Translations under genes and position numbers: made by a program
Assembly (NCBI GenBank): GCA_036971715.1
Contig: JAVHJL010000007.1
Coordinates: 1,240,001-1,304,000, forward strand
DNA length: 64,000 nt
Source: Arthrobotrys musiformis
Taxonomy: Eukaryota > Ascomycota > Orbiliomycetes > Orbiliales > Orbiliaceae
Reading direction: 5' to 3'
Shown here: positions 23,895 to 35,621 of the stretch, one piece after another
How the letters are laid out: the number at the start of each line of letters is the position of its first letter
How positions within the stretch are numbered: position 1 is the stretch's first letter
The notes under the pieces: generated by a model
Database searches by the model: none
What the model saw: the letters and a program-made list of their open reading frames with translations, nothing else
Told to the model about the DNA's origin: nothing

Positions 23895-25010
23895 TTAACA
23901 TTCTACCGTTAAATTCCCTCTCTGCATCTCTTATCATGCGACACCACTCGCTGGGTGGAAGACCGAAATCCTTGAAGGTCTGTGCCCGACCCACAAACAT
24001 CAAGAAGCTGCTGGAAGACCTAGCTTCGGTCGGCCGCTAGTTACCCATGCCTCACGAGAACCTAGCGAAACGAACGCCCTAACACCAGTCGTGTTGCGAC
24101 ACATCACCGTAAGATGGCTAACACCATCCGCGACGGGCCCTCGTGACCTCTAAACCGCGACTTCGTGCATACTATGTATGCATCTTCCCCCATCCACATC
24201 CGATGCATCCCAAAGTGCAGGAGAAAAAAAGTCCTTTTGGGATTTTTGGGATTTTTGGGGAATGTGGGGGCGGTATTTTCGACTTCAAGGGGGTGTTCGA
24301 TTTCGTTTCGGCACCCCGCAAATGCTTCGAAGCAAGGTTGCTGGCCGGGCTTGCCAGGATTTGTCGATTCGAGCGGCCAGGTTGCCGTTCGGCAGCATTA
24401 GTTGGGCGGGATTTCCGTTTCGCCTCCATCCCACACATACACTCACACACGGGAAGGAACCTTGATGACTTGGCACCAGGATTTCCAACGGGATGGTGAA
24501 GGAGCTGCAAAGTTTTTTTCTCTAATTCAGCCCATCTGGAGGGAAAGAAAGCCTCATGCGCAATATTGCATATGCAGATTATATTTTGTGAGGGGAATGA
24601 GCTTTCCAAACGAAGCAGCTTGTTGTTTATCACCTGAGATTGCTTTGCGGGAGAAGGGAAATAAACTGAAACCTAACGAAGGCACCCGCCGAGCTCTTTG
24701 AAAAAAAAGAGAGAGAAAATTGTTCTAGGAAGTGGTCTTGAAAACACCAGTTTCCTTAGTCATTGTGGGGGTGTCTGCTACAGCTAACATCCCAGAACTT
24801 TTGGAGAAGAGCGACTATTTCAAGTAGTTTCCTAACGAAAAAAGGCGCATAGGAAGCTTCTATGCTCATGCTGTGCTTCATGCAGGTATCAGCTTCCACC
24901 AAACGAGATGAGCGTCTCTGGGCGGATAGTTTACAGGGCCTTGACAGCTCGCCATAGACCGTCTCTCCCCTTCCTTTCCTGAGGTTTGGTTTGGAGTGTG
25001 CGACCCATCG
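23895..25010. other. intergenic with overlapping spurious frames
   Basis: Several mutually overlapping frames on both strands at 24143-24700 arise from skewed composition, including a run of GGGATTTTT-like units at 24236-24275. None has a domain or consistent splice partners. Confidence 0.5.
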
Positions 25011-25014
25011 TGTT

Positions 25015-25711
25015 CCTATAAATGTTCCCCGTAGCCCACCCAAGCAAGGACTAGCTTCCCCAGATTTTCACTGCACCCCATAAATTCAACAAACATTACA
25101 TTACGGCAACCACAGTTCACAGCTCACTGCAATCTTCACAAAGAGGAAATCGGTATCGAACCAAGCATCAAGTCTTCAAGCTCCCTCATACCCACCATCA
25201 GTCCTTTTCTCATCCGTCTGATCGCGTGGTCCTATCTCAATAATCGAATGCCTCAAGCAGCTATCCCTTTCTGCTGCTATTTCCAGCTCAAGAAGCCTCC
25301 TTAACTCAGCCGAACGAACTTAAGATCAAACAAAAATCCAAAGCGACGTCCATTCGAGGTCATAGGATAATCCCTTCCAAAGTGGTCGGAAAAACCATCA
25401 TCGCAGTACATTACCAATCCGAATTAAACGATCCCCAGCGGTTTCGAGTACGTAATCGAATCACGAGAAAGGTGCAGCTGTTGCAACAACGCCAACACAA
25501 GTCACGCAGACCACTTTAAAGCGATACCCATTGCCTGTGGTAAGTCCAAACCCGCACAAAACAATTGTACATTTTTTAGAAATACTGACGATGCTTTCTA
25601 TCTAGAACTCTGCCTAGTTCTTCTCGCGCCTATCCAATTCTTTGGTCCTCAATTTCGAGCTCAGATCAATATCGCGGTTGGTCAAGTAGATATCAGATCA
25701 AAATACACGCA
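25015..25711 (+). promoter_or_regulatory. TATA element and long 5' leader with intron and uORF
   Basis: CCTATAAATG at 25015-25024 is a good TATA candidate. The following 650 bases are C/A-rich and leader-like. An apparent leader intron runs 25540-25605 (GTAAGT donor, CTGAC branch, CTATCTAG acceptor). A complete 18-codon upstream frame lies at 25248-25304. Confidence 0.5.
25248..25304 (+). other. uORF of 18 codons in the leader
   Basis: ATG to TAA, encoding a peptide that starts MPQAAIPFCC. It sits between the TATA candidate and the leader intron, so it should be on the mRNA and could dampen translation of the main frame. This role is an inference from position. Confidence 0.4.
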
Positions 25712-26062
25712 ATGCCGCAGCAACCTATTACTGTACCCCCTCAACCTGCGGGGGTACTGAAAAACTCGCCCAAACTGTCGGCCCCCGCCACGAATGCGAA
25801 ATCGGACTGCGAGAAGTGTTCCGTTCATACCAAACACGGCTCGAAAGGCAATGAGGGCGAATCGGAGCAGTCTAACCTCGCTGCTTGTGGCGAATGGTTA
25901 TCCTGCATTTGTGGCGGTATCTATTTTGTGGTTTGTTGGACCTGTGCTTTGAGCGGTGAGGTCAAGAGCCATAAAGACATCCGTCGTGGAAGTGGTCAAG
26001 GCGCAAATGCTCCCCGAAAGGGAAGTACTGCTAGTTGCACCTGTAGCAACAGGCCTCGTTGA
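25712..26062 (+). CDS. small cysteine-rich protein, 116 residues
   Basis: ATG 25712 has a good context (CGCA-ATG). The product has nine cysteines, mostly as CxxC or CxC pairs (33/36, 65/67, 75/78, 109/111), around a short hydrophobic patch (GGIYFVVCW). There is no N-terminal signal peptide; the first 30 residues are Pro/Ala-rich. The Cys pairing suggests metal binding or a membrane-associated cysteine-rich peptide, but I do not recognise a family. The surrounding promoter, leader intron and T-rich 3' flank support a real, probably well-expressed gene. Confidence 0.65.
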   Translation: MPQQPITVPPQPAGVLKNSPKLSAPATNAKSDCEKCSVHTKHGSKGNEGESEQSNLAACGEWLSCICGGIYFVVCWTCALSGEVKSHKDIRRGSGQGANAPRKGSTASCTCSNRPR

Positions 26063-29000
26063 GATGGTTCTAATTCTGGTCAGAATTGGCATTACAAGCA
26101 GACGTTGATTTGGAAATTGTTTCAAGAATTTCGTGTTATTTTGCAATCCTTTAGCGTGCTCGTTTTCAGTCTTTTGACCTTTTGCAGCCTATAACTCTTA
26201 ATCGACGCCGTTCTTCTTCTTTTTCTTTCTGCCATACTGTTCGTTCTTCCTTGATATCGCTTCAAAGCTTTCACATAGCCTTTCGCACTCGTTGTATTTT
26301 TCCTCAGTCGTTAGCATACGAAAGCATATTATTGCTATGCCGTAGCTCTAAATTTGCTTCAAGATGATGTCATCACCAACTAAATCAATAATTAATATTT
26401 TATCCATGGTCTGAGTAACTCCCAAGAATTGTCTCGTAAACAAGAGCTGGCCGAACCCAAGAATGGCCAAGCTATGGACCACTATCTCTTCTTGGCCGAT
26501 CGCGATCGCGACTTGGTAGTTGACGAGTTTCCCTGACGTGACCCGTTTAAAACCCCCTGTCAAGGTGCAGTGCTATCGATAATGCGTAGCTATTCCATTT
26601 TTAAACTTCTGGTATGCACGGGCCGTACTCGTTCCCATAAGGCGAATCTAGACTGTAGCAGAATCCCGACTGGTTGCTAAAACATTAAATAGATGAAGTT
26701 CTGATAAATTTAAACACAGAAATGTAGACACGATATAGTTGGCCTGCGCCATCCCTTCCAATTGGAACAGTACACGGAGTTCCCTTTCGGAGAGTTGGCG
26801 GCGGCGTATATAAGTATTTGTAGATAGTGCTATTTTCGTCGGCTTCTACGATTGCTAGCGCAGCCCACCACAGTAGCATTTGGTTTACGAGATAAAGCGC
26901 AGCTAATATTCTATTACTTCTATTCCAATTATCCGGACTGCCGCTATACTACTATATTGGTGTTTCAAATCGGATGTTTTATTCTTGAAGCAGTTGGTAC
27001 TTGTTAGTCTCTAGATATGGTCTTATCTATTCCAACGTTGGTTTTTGATTACTACATATATCGTCTAGTGTTAGTTAGACAATATTTAAATTTCCAATGC
27101 TAGTTTGGATCCTCTTGACCAGTTGAGCCGGTTCTGAACCAAACACAATGCATGGTGTGAATATGAGGATCGAATCAGGTAAATTTAAATTGGTGCCAAT
27201 ATTAAATGTTTCACTATTATGTCTTCTGAGGATAAGTTGGTGTCGATAACTGCTCCCTAGACGTCTCTAGCCTAGTTTAGCCTCGGCCCTCAACTACTAG
27301 CTGCATACGCTACTGTCTTCCTGTCTCTGTCGGATCCACTGATGCAAGTCTCAAATTCAGACGAAATGTAAACTTCATGTGTTGTGGTGCGGTCGGCGAA
27401 CTGAGACGAGATGAAGGCAACACAAGGACGGGTCGCTGAAATCAAATTGGATCAAAGTGCAAATTCTTATACGTTCTGCGTGTCAAAATTATTACTCTTG
27501 CATTGGTTACACCCTTTTGCTCATTAATAGTCCAGCAATAGCCTAGGAGTTTCTAGTTTAAGCGGACAGAGGATATTAGAGTCGTCTGCGCATACCTAAG
27601 ACCGTATCTAAGAGTGCTTCGTCGGAATGCGGGATCGGGACATTGCGGTGCCTTCGAATCGACGTCTTCAGATCGCCAACGTCGGCTTAACCAGCCCTGC
27701 GCTCGCTTGAAAATAACCCTCATCCGATGCCTTGGGTGCATAGAAACATTTCAACAGCCTCGGGGACAACTCCGAGATTTCGTAGAACTCAATCGGAAAA
27801 GGTGGGCGCCATCCCCAGATTTTCTTTTAAGAAATGAGCAAGGGGGCAGGCGGGCAAAGCTTAAACAGATGGCTGAATGCGCCATGACGCTCAAAACCTC
27901 GATCTTGACCGCCTTTTTGGCACCTGTAACACAGATTGGAAAGGGGCTCCAAAAGACCGGGTATTTTAAAGTGGGTTTTTCTTGTCGCCCATTCCCGACT
28001 ACCTCTTTTTGCTTTCCTTCCCTTTGTCTTTGGAAATGTGCATGCGGACAAACGTATTGTCGATGAAGCGTGAGATTATGAAAATATAATGCTTACCAGA
28101 TTATGCTGCGAATAAACGTCGAAGTAAGGGGTAGCTATATCTCTATCGATAGCAATAATATGCTCTCAGTCTTACTATCATCACTTAATGTTTATGCGAA
28201 ATGATTTGAATTCCTCTCAAGCCTCTATCACCGCCAAGGAAATAAAGCTTGTCTGTAGAAATTCGTCTCTCTTGGAAAAACACTCATTGTTCAAAGCGAA
28301 GAATCTAGTAAAAGTTTGTATTTGTGTCGGCGCCTGGGTTTTCTCAGCTTGGGAGGACACGGAAGACAATTGAGCCAGAGTGCCGAAGCTTGGGTATCCT
28401 AGCTCGCCAACTACTCTGGACGCTTAGGTGAATTCCTTTTCCGTGTATTCCGCCCAAGGTAGTATCACCGCCTCGCTGCACTCTTGTTTCTTCTGTGAGC
28501 AAATTTCCTCCTTAATATTTTTAGGGGGATAATTTTAGAATAAGTGATCAAGGTGGACCGCTTTGAGCTGTTGAGGCGATTTCGATTGGCAAGACAAGTT
28601 GCCAGCCAAGAATTCTCATCATCCAAGCGAGTGGAAAGTCGAAGATCACTCAAGATGTTTATGATTCTCGAAGATGCTGTAGCCAAAAGAAGGTTAAAAC
28701 CTGTCAAAATCTCTTCTGTGAGTGGTTGCTAATTTGCTACTGCAAAAAGTCGTCACGGACGCAATTTCCAACGGTGGAGTGGAGAGCGCCTGGCTCCAAC
28801 CGAAAGAAAAAATAGCCTGAGGCTTGATTAGGGGGAAAACAAATGTTCAAGGTTGGACAGAAAAACCAGCCAATACGAAGTACGGAAACCTGGTCTCCAC
28901 AAACCCCTAATATGAAACGCCTTACCCGAAGGTTATGCATATGATTGGCCAACCAATATCCCACAACGATTCCTTCTGCCAGCCTTAAGCGATTGAGCAG

Positions 29001-29480
29001 GTGAAGATAACTGTTGCTAAAAATTCCCATCGACGGTTGAGCAGAACATTGGTACCTTTGGGCAAGTTGTGAGGACGATGGGACCCAAGTGGTGGTGCGC
29101 TGCGACCTAGCGCCTACGCCCGCCACAGGTGCTACCAGTTATTTGCAGCATAAACTTACCCCAAAGAGAAGTCGCAAATATCAGAATTCAAGACATTATC
29201 CTGTCAGAGCTCTCAAAATGCAATTTACGAAGGAACCCCTTTTCCTGTAGTCAGTGATGGAGGCGATGTGCCAATGCAAGTTGACAGCGCATGGCGGATG
29301 CGACCTCGATTTGGGACCTCATTTGGAGACCCATGGCGAGAACCTTGGGTTTGTACCGCTCCACCCTGCGCAGGCTCGTTGGCAGCCTGATACCCTTGTT
29401 GGGGTTTGTCTGGGCGCATGGGATGCTGTTTCATATGCGCCCACGATAAAATGGACGGGTTCCCCTCGAGTTCGTCTGAC
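26063..29480. other. intergenic, about 3.4 kb
   Basis: No supported gene. Frames at 27614-28066 (plus) and 28737-29126 (minus) are chance length without recognisable domains. No terminal inverted repeats seen. Confidence 0.5.
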
Positions 29481-29710
29481 CTTCCTTCCTTCTATCCTCA
29501 CCGCACTACGGGCTTCTTTTGCTGTTCTTCTCAATCGCATCTGTCGTTTTCTTTTTGCTCATCTTTGGGCGTCCATTCATTCAAAACCAGTACATTCATT
29601 TTTCCAACACTCCACAACGCAACATTTGTGACTTCATTTCGATTCGAGAAATTTCGATTTTTTATATTATAACAGCTTGGTTCTGCATCACTCAATAACT
29701 TCTTTTCAAA
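29481..29710 (+). promoter_or_regulatory. CT-rich promoter/leader of GPI wall-protein gene
   Basis: C/T-rich blocks followed by an AT-rich stretch and a CAAA-ATG start context, typical of a strongly expressed fungal gene. No single element assigned. Confidence 0.4.
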
Positions 29711-30910
29711 ATGCGTTTCCAACACTTTGCCCTGGCTTTGGCCTTGTCTTCGACCGTATCTGCCGGTGTCGATTATCTTAACAATGGTGTCGGATCGAAT
29801 TCGACCACTACCGCTATTGAGGCGGTTCCTACTGACGCTCCAATTGACTACGGTGCTCCAGTAGACATCCCCACTCCTGACTATGAGGATGTCCCAGACA
29901 ATGGACCAGTTCCTGCTCCAACTGATCTCACTTACGGAGACGCCCCGGAGTCCGCACCAGTTCCAGTTCCAGCACCCACCAGCACCAAGTGCACTAAGGG
30001 TCAGGGTCAATCCTCTGACACTTATGTCCCAACTGGAATCCCATATGATAACGGCCCTGATACCTCCATTGAGGCCGTTCCTACCACCGCTCCAGTTGAC
30101 ATTCCAGTTGACATCCCATACGCCGTCCCAACTTCCTACACTACTACCACCACTGTCTACGACACCGAAATCGTAACCAAGCCATGCGAGGCTTGCGCTG
30201 AGCAGACTTACACTCAGCACATCACTCAGACCATCACTGTTCCATGCACTGGTGTCCCAGTTCCAGTTGAGACTACCACTTGCACTGAGACCATTGATAT
30301 CACCGAAACCGTTGTCTCCACCCGTATCAACACCCACTACACCACCATCGTTGTCCCATCTGAGACTCCAGTCTGCCCTGGCGGATACGGATGCCCACCA
30401 ATCCCGGCTACCACCGAAACCCCAGAGTACCCACCAGTTGAGACCACCCCAGAATATCCTCCTGTTGAGACCCCAGTCTGCCCTGGCGGTCCTAACTGCC
30501 CTGAAGAGACCTACAGCAGCACTGTTACTCTCCAGAGCACTGTCTACGTCCACACCATCCAGGGTACTACCACTTCCACTGTCACCTACGAGACCCCAGT
30601 TGCTGTCCCAACTCCAGTCTGCCCAGGTGGATACGGATGCCCAGAGGAGACCCCAGAGGAGACCCCAGTCGCTGTCCCAACCCCAGTTTGCCCAGGCGGT
30701 GGATATGACTGCCCATCCACTTTCACCCAAGTTCCAGTTCCAACCTACGCCCCAGTCTGCCCCGGTGGATACGGATGCCCAGCCACCAATGAGACCACCC
30801 CAACTGGTGTTGTTCCACCAGCCTACACTGGCGCTGCCGGCAAGGTCGAGATCTCTGGTCTCCTTGCTGCTTCCGCCATCATGGCTGTCTTTGCCATTAT
30901 GAATTTGTAA
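29711..30910 (+). CDS. GPI-anchored Pro/Thr/Val-rich cell-wall protein
   Basis: The 399-residue intronless frame starts with a signal peptide (1-18, cleaved after VSA). The body is dominated by Pro, Thr and Val, a substrate for heavy O-mannosylation. A Cys-containing central block (KPCEACAEQTY and on) is followed by five copies of a PVCPGG-x2-CP motif. The chain ends in a small-residue site and a hydrophobic tail (ISGLLAASAIMAVFAIMNL), the usual GPI-addition signal. Codon use is strongly biased (CCA for Pro, ACC/ACT for Thr, GTC/GTT for Val), as in highly expressed fungal genes. It is probably a structural or adhesive wall protein. The biased composition creates a 502-codon antisense frame that is not a gene. 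Confidence 0.9.
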   Translation: MRFQHFALALALSSTVSAGVDYLNNGVGSNSTTTAIEAVPTDAPIDYGAPVDIPTPDYEDVPDNGPVPAPTDLTYGDAPESAPVPVPAPTSTKCTKGQGQSSDTYVPTGIPYDNGPDTSIEAVPTTAPVDIPVDIPYAVPTSYTTTTTVYDTEIVTKPCEACAEQTYTQHITQTITVPCTGVPVPVETTTCTETIDITETVVSTRINTHYTTIVVPSETPVCPGGYGCPPIPATTETPEYPPVETTPEYPPVETPVCPGGPNCPEETYSSTVTLQSTVYVHTIQGTTTSTVTYETPVAVPTPVCPGGYGCPEETPEETPVAVPTPVCPGGGYDCPSTFTQVPVPTYAPVCPGGYGCPATNETTPTGVVPPAYTGAAGKVEISGLLAASAIMAVFAIMNL

Positions 30911-32683
30911 ATGTGGACATGACAAATTACATATAAGCATGTGGAAGGCGAACAAGAGAGCGTTTGTGTGCATATTCTCTCCAAAACTGGGTTTTTGTCT
31001 TTTTTCGTTTCTTTTCTCTTTTGTATCTAAAAAAATCATTTATTCACATTAGCGTAATTTTTAGTGTTCACCTGGTGCATCTGGTAGATGTATCTTGCAT
31101 TCTCATCCCTCATTCCTGGCATCTTAGCATATGATACCAAGCTGCTTTTTTTTGTATTTTCATTTTATTTCCTTTGTTTTATTTTATTTGTTGTATGATA
31201 GTGGTAGAGCGGAGGTTGAGGGGACGAGGGTGCGCAGTGGAGCGGAGTCAGTGTGGAAGCTTAGTCGAGGAAATAGAAAAGATGTTAGGCTCGTTTGTGA
31301 CGAGTCCGTGTTTAACAATACATCGTCCCAAAACTATCGTGAATATTTAATCTGATATCGGTCGCTGACGTTCTGAAGTTATTATTCGTCTTATATCGAA
31401 TCTACCGTTAAACGATATCATCCTCTTTTCAGCGCATGTTGTGGACTTCTCCGCTCACCACATTAATATTAACTCCGAGTACAGTGCATTTCGAAGTATA
31501 GCTAGTTAGCTATCGGATTACAATGCTCATCGCCCGGCTATTCCACCAATTTCCCTCAATATTTTCAAAACCATAATCAAGTCCCTAAGGGGTACTTGCA
31601 ACTAGCCTCCGTTTCGGCAAGAATACTCGACCGGCGCCCTTCAAGGCTCAATAAACCCACAATGCACCTTCCATAATCCCTCAACACAAAACCAAATCCG
31701 CAATTTCTTCGAAACCTCAACCGTTTCAAAAACAACAAAAACGAATATCATCACCACGAACGGCAAAAAAAAGAATTGAATCTACAACAATAAGGATTCG
31801 CCTATGGTCTCCCACTAGACTACTGACTTATCGATAAGAGGCTTAAGTAAGGCAGAGCGGACGGGATACCCTGTATGCCTCTTTCTATGGTCGTAGATAT
31901 CGACTTGAGATGGTTTGGGGATTTTGAGTTGGGGAGCTCACGGAAGGGTTTAGGGTTTTTGCAGGGGTTATGCTGTGGGCAGATTCCTTATAGGGAAAGA
32001 CACAAGGAAGATTAACTACCCTGAATTGGGCACTGGAATACCTTAAAAATCAGATTGAGGATCATGGCGTTCGAAGTCAGTGAGAAGAATCAATTCTGGA
32101 TTCTGGTAGTAGCGGTTTGGCGGAATTGCGTTGGTAGACGTTGGGTTTGTTGGACTTTTCTTTTCTGTCAACGTCGATGTGGATCCATTCCAGAAACATA
32201 TATATCGGGTAGACGTAGACATATATGTTTATGATCGGCAGCAGTCTTGGTATTTGTGTAACATCTGTATGCTATCGAGTTCTGGATCATTAATTCTCTT
32301 TATACATTCACGATTGCTGGCTTTCGTGCAGGGGCGCATGTACATCAACACGACATAAGTGTGCATCGAGGCGATACACACATCCTATTGTCCATAGCTG
32401 TCGAGAATTAACTAGCCTTCGGCAACAATTGTTGTAGATTTATTTCAATATTTCGATTTGCATTGTGTTTGAGTAGGTTCGTGGCCTCGAGACTAAGTAG
32501 GTCCCTACCCAAAAAAATAAAATAAAAATAAACTAGTACTAGCCCGTAGAATCCAAAACGAATTAAACTATCCATCAGAAAACGCACCCAAGCGGCGAGA
32601 AGCGCCGTTCAAAATTCCGACCCGAGAAGCCATAAACCGACACAAAAAAAATAGCATGCTAGCAGTGAAATAGCTACTAGTGA
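30911..32683. other. convergent intergenic region
   Basis: This lies between the 3' ends of the wall-protein gene and the peptidase gene. T-rich near 31000-31190. No supported gene. Confidence 0.5.
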
Positions 32684-34716
32684 TTAAGCCAGTGCACCAA
32701 TAGGATCCCACAACGGTAGTGCCGTCGCCTCCTGCTTGAGAATCTCTCTGATCTCCGGGCTCACAAATTCTGGGCCAACAACAGCCTGGTAACAGTACTC
32801 ATCCATCCACTCATCAGTCATCACGAACCACCCCTTCTCTCCGCTGGCTTCGCCCCACGAGTTTTGAACTCTCCATTTGACCGATTTCCCGTCGACGCTA
32901 GATATGTATTTAGTACACTCCTCATATGGATACTCGGTGCCAGGGTGCTACCGTGGGGACTTACATGTGGACTCCATTCAATGTCATCGCATGCGTCATT
33001 CTACTCTCCCCGACCAACAATCTCTCCGCTTTATTCAACCCAAGCTCCGTATCAAACGCCAACTTGTAGTCAAACAACTTGGTATCCATAATCCCCAACT
33101 TTGAATCTGAAAACTTGCCGACGTCACATCCAAAGAATACCGGATGATCCTTCTTGATCATTGCAACTATAGCAGTCTTCATTGTTGCCATATCGACGTT
33201 CACATATCTAATCGGCTTACCACCAAAGACGTTATTGAGCCTTGAGACGGTATAGAGCTTTCCGTATTCATGTCGTGGATCATTGATGAGTGAGAAGTGG
33301 GAAGCGGCTTTGTACCCGATGAAATCCTTGAAGAAGGAAATAGGCGTGACGTTGGGAAAGGATTGGAACTTTCCGGTTGAGTCGCGGAATTCCCAGGTAA
33401 AGGTCTCGTCGGGCTTTGGGGGAGGGCCGAAGCAGGTTACTAGAATGTTGTAGATTGTATTTACCATCTTTGATTTTGCACGCTGGATGGAGTGGAGGCT
33501 AAGGCCTGAGGAGGACATCGCGCGACTTTTTGGGGGGAAGAGTTAGCGACTAAAGACTTGGAAGGATGCGGTGGCGTGCTCACAGCTGAAGTGCAAATTC
33601 GCGGAGTTTGCTCGTGACGAGGACGTTAACACCTCGCGAATTCATAGAATTGTAAGAATCAGGGTACCTGTAGATTTTTGGTTCGTTAGTGATAATAGCT
33701 ATGGCGGTATTGGAGTTATCCGGCATACAATTTCTGGGGGACGACGCCGTAGCGTTCGACGAGGTTTACAATCTATTATCAAAGTTAGATTTAAGCGGTA
33801 TAGGAGGGGTATGGGCTGCACTAACCATGTCCCACTGCCCGCCATCGTTGACCGGGATTTTGAGGAGTTCATCGACGACTCTTGAATCGAGGTCTTCGTC
33901 CGACGTATCGATGATTTCTAAACGCACGGATCTCAATTAATTTAATTTGTTGAGAAGGGGTACAAAATGGAAACAGTTTTCATACGCTCTAGGAAAAAGT
34001 TTGCCTTCTCCAGTTTGTCCCTGAGCGATTGAGAAGGTATTAGCCCGCCTAGTCCCGCTCAATAAGCCAAGATTTCGACATACCAGAAGAAGAGGTATTG
34101 TTGCGATAACTCAAAACTTTCGAGCTTGTATTTTTTCATTAGATAGACTAATTGATTTGTCAGTACCGAATTGTATCCCTGTATCAATTGTAGGGCATGC
34201 ATGTTTGCGTACCTCGAAGCACAGACGTCGCCGCAAAAATCCAGCACCTGCCCGAGCTCCTTTGATTTGTGATAGGAGCACCATCGAAAGCAATTTGATC
34301 AGAGAACACCTGAGCATCATCGACCAGAGCATTCGGCCGTTGGATGATTTGTTTCATATCATTTTTGGAGACCGCAGCAAGGGCAAGGAGATTCTGTTCG
34401 GGTTTTGCATAAGCGAATCTGGACCCTCTATGTGTTGCTCTATGTGGTATTTTACGCTACCTTCGGTTCGGCGAGGAACTGCTCTTCCCACTTCTTGACG
34501 GACTTGATGGTGAGTTCTCTATATACGAGATCTAAGGGTTGTTAGAATGGAGTACAAATAGTTTTCACCGGGTTTACAAAGCATACCGGAGTCATCTTCC
34601 GCAAAAGATAAGTTCTTGAGAAGGTCGTATGCCGATTTCTCGTACTTGACTTCCGTGGATTCGCTGCCGTCCCAATCGGCCGTTTGAACGCCCGCCGTGG
34701 ACTGCGCTTGACCCAT
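32684..34716 (-). CDS. LAP3: bleomycin hydrolase-type cysteine aminopeptidase, ten exons
   Basis: A cytosolic papain-fold (C1B) aminopeptidase that forms hexamers, trims peptides and hydrolyses homocysteine thiolactone and bleomycin. Exons in coding order: 34716-34587, 34531-34461, 34393-34213, 34147-34084, 34020-33986, 33917-33826, 33772-33729, 33667-33584, 33525-32965 and 32897-32684, exactly 491 codons plus stop. The catalytic Cys is in SSGRCWIFAATSVLR, His in MTHAM and Asn in QNSWGE. The C-terminus ends DPIGALA, the conserved tail that reaches into the active site. Other family hallmarks are ELSQQYLFFWDKLEKANFFLE, GGQWDM, YPDSYNS and FFGCDVGKF. Length matches the family. Exon 5 is only 35 bases, exon 7 only 44. 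No disruption seen. Confidence 0.95.
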
Positions 34717-35621
34717 CTTTCGATACGTTACCGTACTCTTGCGGCTGATCTGAATGCCGGGGATATATGGAGTTTGGGTTCGGGAGAAGACTCGGGCAGT
34801 ATAAAGGTCTCGGATGGGTGCGGCTTATTGCTCACGATCGGAGAAGAGCAGGATATCAGATTAAGGGTTGAGATAACGATCGCCTTTCCCACGTGTCTAT
34901 TATAGCTACCGAAGTGCGAAGTGCGATGATAAGAATGGCGCCATGCATGGCCGTGCCTTCCAACCGACCCCGCTGACTTCAGGGTTCGGTCTAGTCATCA
35001 TGCAATGGTGCCTATTTGGTCATCCCTGACCTGTTATCTCCATATCCTTGGCGTTTATACGGCTTCTGGTTGGCTGGGATCTTGAGTCTTCGAAATGCAA
35101 CGCAGGGTGTATGCAACACGACTGGCTTGTGCATCACGCCTATTGATGTCGTAGCAGGGGGGGGAGCATCGTAGAATAGCACAGGAATCGAGATCTTGGG
35201 ATACAAATATACTGCTTTGCAAAGGGACTAGATATCTTAAATTCACGGCCTGCATATAATTTAATGTCCCCTTAAAAGGAGTTCGTCAATACGGCATAAC
35301 GATCATGCGTATACTGCGTTGGAATTGTTGTATTCCCTACATGTAGTCTACTCAAAATCGCGAAATGGATGATGTCAAGAGTTCCCCCGTCATGCACTAC
35401 AATATGCGCCTTCCCGACGGCGTTAATCCAACCGAAAAAACCCGCGCCGGGCTAAAAGTCAAGCAATTAAGGGGCCCTTTCTTATAGACAGGTGAATCTA
35501 AATCTCCATCACTTACAAATTAACCGACATCCCATAGCTAGATTCCGTTAAGCGACTCTATCAATTCTAATTAACTATTTAATACTTCGACGTTTTAAAA
35601 TTAATTACAGTTTAAAACTAT
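34717..35621. other. intergenic between divergent genes
   Basis: Promoters of the peptidase gene and of the small gene at 35622 should lie here. No supported gene or clear element. Confidence 0.5.

Noticed and set aside
24143..24701. Six overlapping frames on both strands
   Set aside because: They arise from skewed G/T composition and exclude one another; none resembles a protein family.
27614..28066. 150-codon plus-strand frame
   Set aside because: No domain, starts at a weak codon and is of chance length.
30252..30902. 216-codon plus-strand frame rich in Pro, Leu and Gln
   Set aside because: Frame-shifted shadow of the GPI wall protein.
29531..31039. 502-codon minus-strand frame rich in Trp, Ser and Gly
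   Set aside because: It is the complement of the Pro/Thr/Val-rich GPI protein; codon bias there removes antisense stops. No domain is present.
34423..34459. 37-nt candidate intron in the peptidase gene
   Set aside because: Too short; the 67-nt intron 34460-34394 gives the conserved AEPKNLLALA sequence in phase.
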